Assembly (NCBI GenBank): GCA_963713355.1
Contig: CAVQLK010000011.1
Coordinates: forward strand, 744,001-808,000
Direction: 5' to 3'
Source: FEN-1219 sp963713355
Lineage (GTDB): Bacteria > Pseudomonadota > Gammaproteobacteria > Steroidobacterales > Rariloculaceae
Length of the DNA: 64,000 bases
A model generated the notes under the pieces. That model ran no database searches, was not told the DNA's origin, and saw only the letters and a list, made by a program, of their open reading frames with translations. Both the position numbers and the translations under genes were made by a program. Of this stretch, positions 63,443 through 64,000 are shown piece after piece (position 1 is the first letter of the stretch; each line of letters opens with the position of its first letter).

Positions 63443-63864
63443 CTATCTCGCAGCGCATTCCGCATAATTCGGGATGTTCAAGCCGAGTTGAAGATCGCGC
63501 TCGACCTGCCAGATGCCGCGCGCGTCGCGCACGCGCGTCTCGGCTAGCGCGCCATCAGGCGGATAGATGCCGGTGCTGTCGTGTGATACGCGCTCGGCGA
63601 CGCCGGCGACGGGAAAGCCGCTGGCATCCAGAATACGCCCGTGCAGTTGCAATGGCTCGCCGCGGACGTTCGCGGGCGCGATGCGCCCCGCTTCATCGAC
63701 CGACGTGGGGAGACCCACGAACAGGACGTCGCAGTCTTCGCAGGGCAAGCCGACGATCGCTCTCGCGCGTGCGTTCCCGTCTGGGCGTGCGCAAACAGTG
63801 CGAACGCGAAAGCTATGACCGCACGCCCACCGAATGACCGCCTGATGACAACCTTACACTGCAC
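63443..63864 (-). pseudogene. Secreted protein resembling an intradiol-dioxygenase/carboxypeptidase-regulatory-like fragment, frame broken
   Basis: One frame gives a good signal peptide (AVIAFAFALFAHAQTG from 63864). A second frame, from about 63770, gives GLPCEDCDVLFVGLP, IAPANVRGEPLQLHGRILDASGFPVAGV and DSTGIYPPDG. This is the N-terminal pattern of secreted proteins related to intradiol ring-cleavage dioxygenases. One single-base shift near 63765-63775 joins them. The domain is short and ends without the metal ligands expected later, so it is truncated or further disrupted. Confidence 0.5.
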
Positions 63865-63945
63865 GGCTTCGCACCTCGCATCACGTGGCCCGTGAGCCTA
63901 TCGATCGCGGTGATCGGCTAAATTAGGACAACCATCGAAAAGGCG

Positions 63946-64000
63946 TCAAAGCTCGAGCACTTGGAACCCGTAACGATCGTGCTCTGGATCGCCGCGGGCG
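63946..64000 (-). CDS. Possible C-terminus of a protein running out of the window
   Basis: The minus-strand frame reads ARGDPEHDRYGFQVLEL and then stops; it looks like a natural C-terminus, but only 18 codons are present. The family cannot be named. Nothing else is seen in 63865-64000. Confidence 0.35.
   Translation of the reverse strand, partial: ARGDPEHDRYGFQVLEL

Noticed and set aside
1..64000. CRISPR arrays, tRNA/rRNA genes, integrases or prophage
   Set aside because: No spaced direct repeats, no cloverleaf or rRNA segments and no phage or transposase proteins were seen while reading the window.

Overview
The window is a GC-rich (roughly two thirds G+C), gene-dense chromosomal segment of a Gram-negative bacterium. 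Two TonB-dependent receptors, LysM and M23 murein hydrolases, lipoprotein and Sec signal peptides, a glycine-zipper envelope protein, a FolK-FolP fusion and a ferredoxin-type sulfite reductase with DUF2849/DUF934 partners suggest a proteobacterium, most likely an uncultured gammaproteobacterium; this placement is inference. I see no rRNA, tRNA, CRISPR array, prophage or transposase.

Layout. 1-4.7 kb: end of a formate dehydrogenase alpha subunit, then mobB and mobA, facing a tungstate ABC transporter (tupB-tupC-tupA): an enzyme, cofactor and metal-uptake unit. 4.8-9 kb: a small membrane protein, a secreted CE15-type glucuronoyl esterase, and a multi-PAS histidine kinase gene broken at several points. 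9.1-18.4 kb: a tight five-gene operon built from circularly permuted ATP-grasp, alpha-E and transglutaminase-like modules, with the ATP-grasp/alpha-E pair present once split and once fused. 18.4-28.7 kb: hydrolase, pabB, four unusual genes (secreted protein with an HxxxH motif, ankyrin repeats, secreted kinase-like protein, secreted phosphatase carrying a degenerate kinase domain), folKP, glutathione-dependent formaldehyde dehydrogenase and a small cytochrome c. 28.7-45.3 kb: two TonB receptors, thioredoxin-TPR protein, a CxxCH protein, prolyl-tRNA synthetase of the archaeal/eukaryal type, a methyltransferase, TerC, several transporters and secreted enzymes. 45.4-51 kb: stand-alone malonyltransferase, ATP sulfurylase/APS kinase fusion, envelope protein, and an FAD oxidase preceded by a clear class-I cyclic di-GMP riboswitch. 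51-58 kb: hydrolases, an orphan MacB-like permease, an M23 peptidase, two copies of a palindromic REP-like repeat, a DnaA-box cluster and the sulfite reductase operon. 58-64 kb: hemD, an MltD-like lytic transglycosylase, glutathione S-transferase and small secreted proteins.

The most notable systems are the doubled ATP-grasp/alpha-E/transglutaminase locus, the secreted kinase next to a phosphatase-pseudokinase fusion (22.7-25.4 kb), and the riboswitch-controlled FAD oxidase. A separate warning: single-base frame breaks occur in the sensor kinase, the first ATP-grasp gene, folKP, the cytochrome c, hemD and the last small gene. Because hemD and folP are normally essential, uncorrected indels in the assembly are the likeliest cause. 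Gene ends near those points should be read with care.
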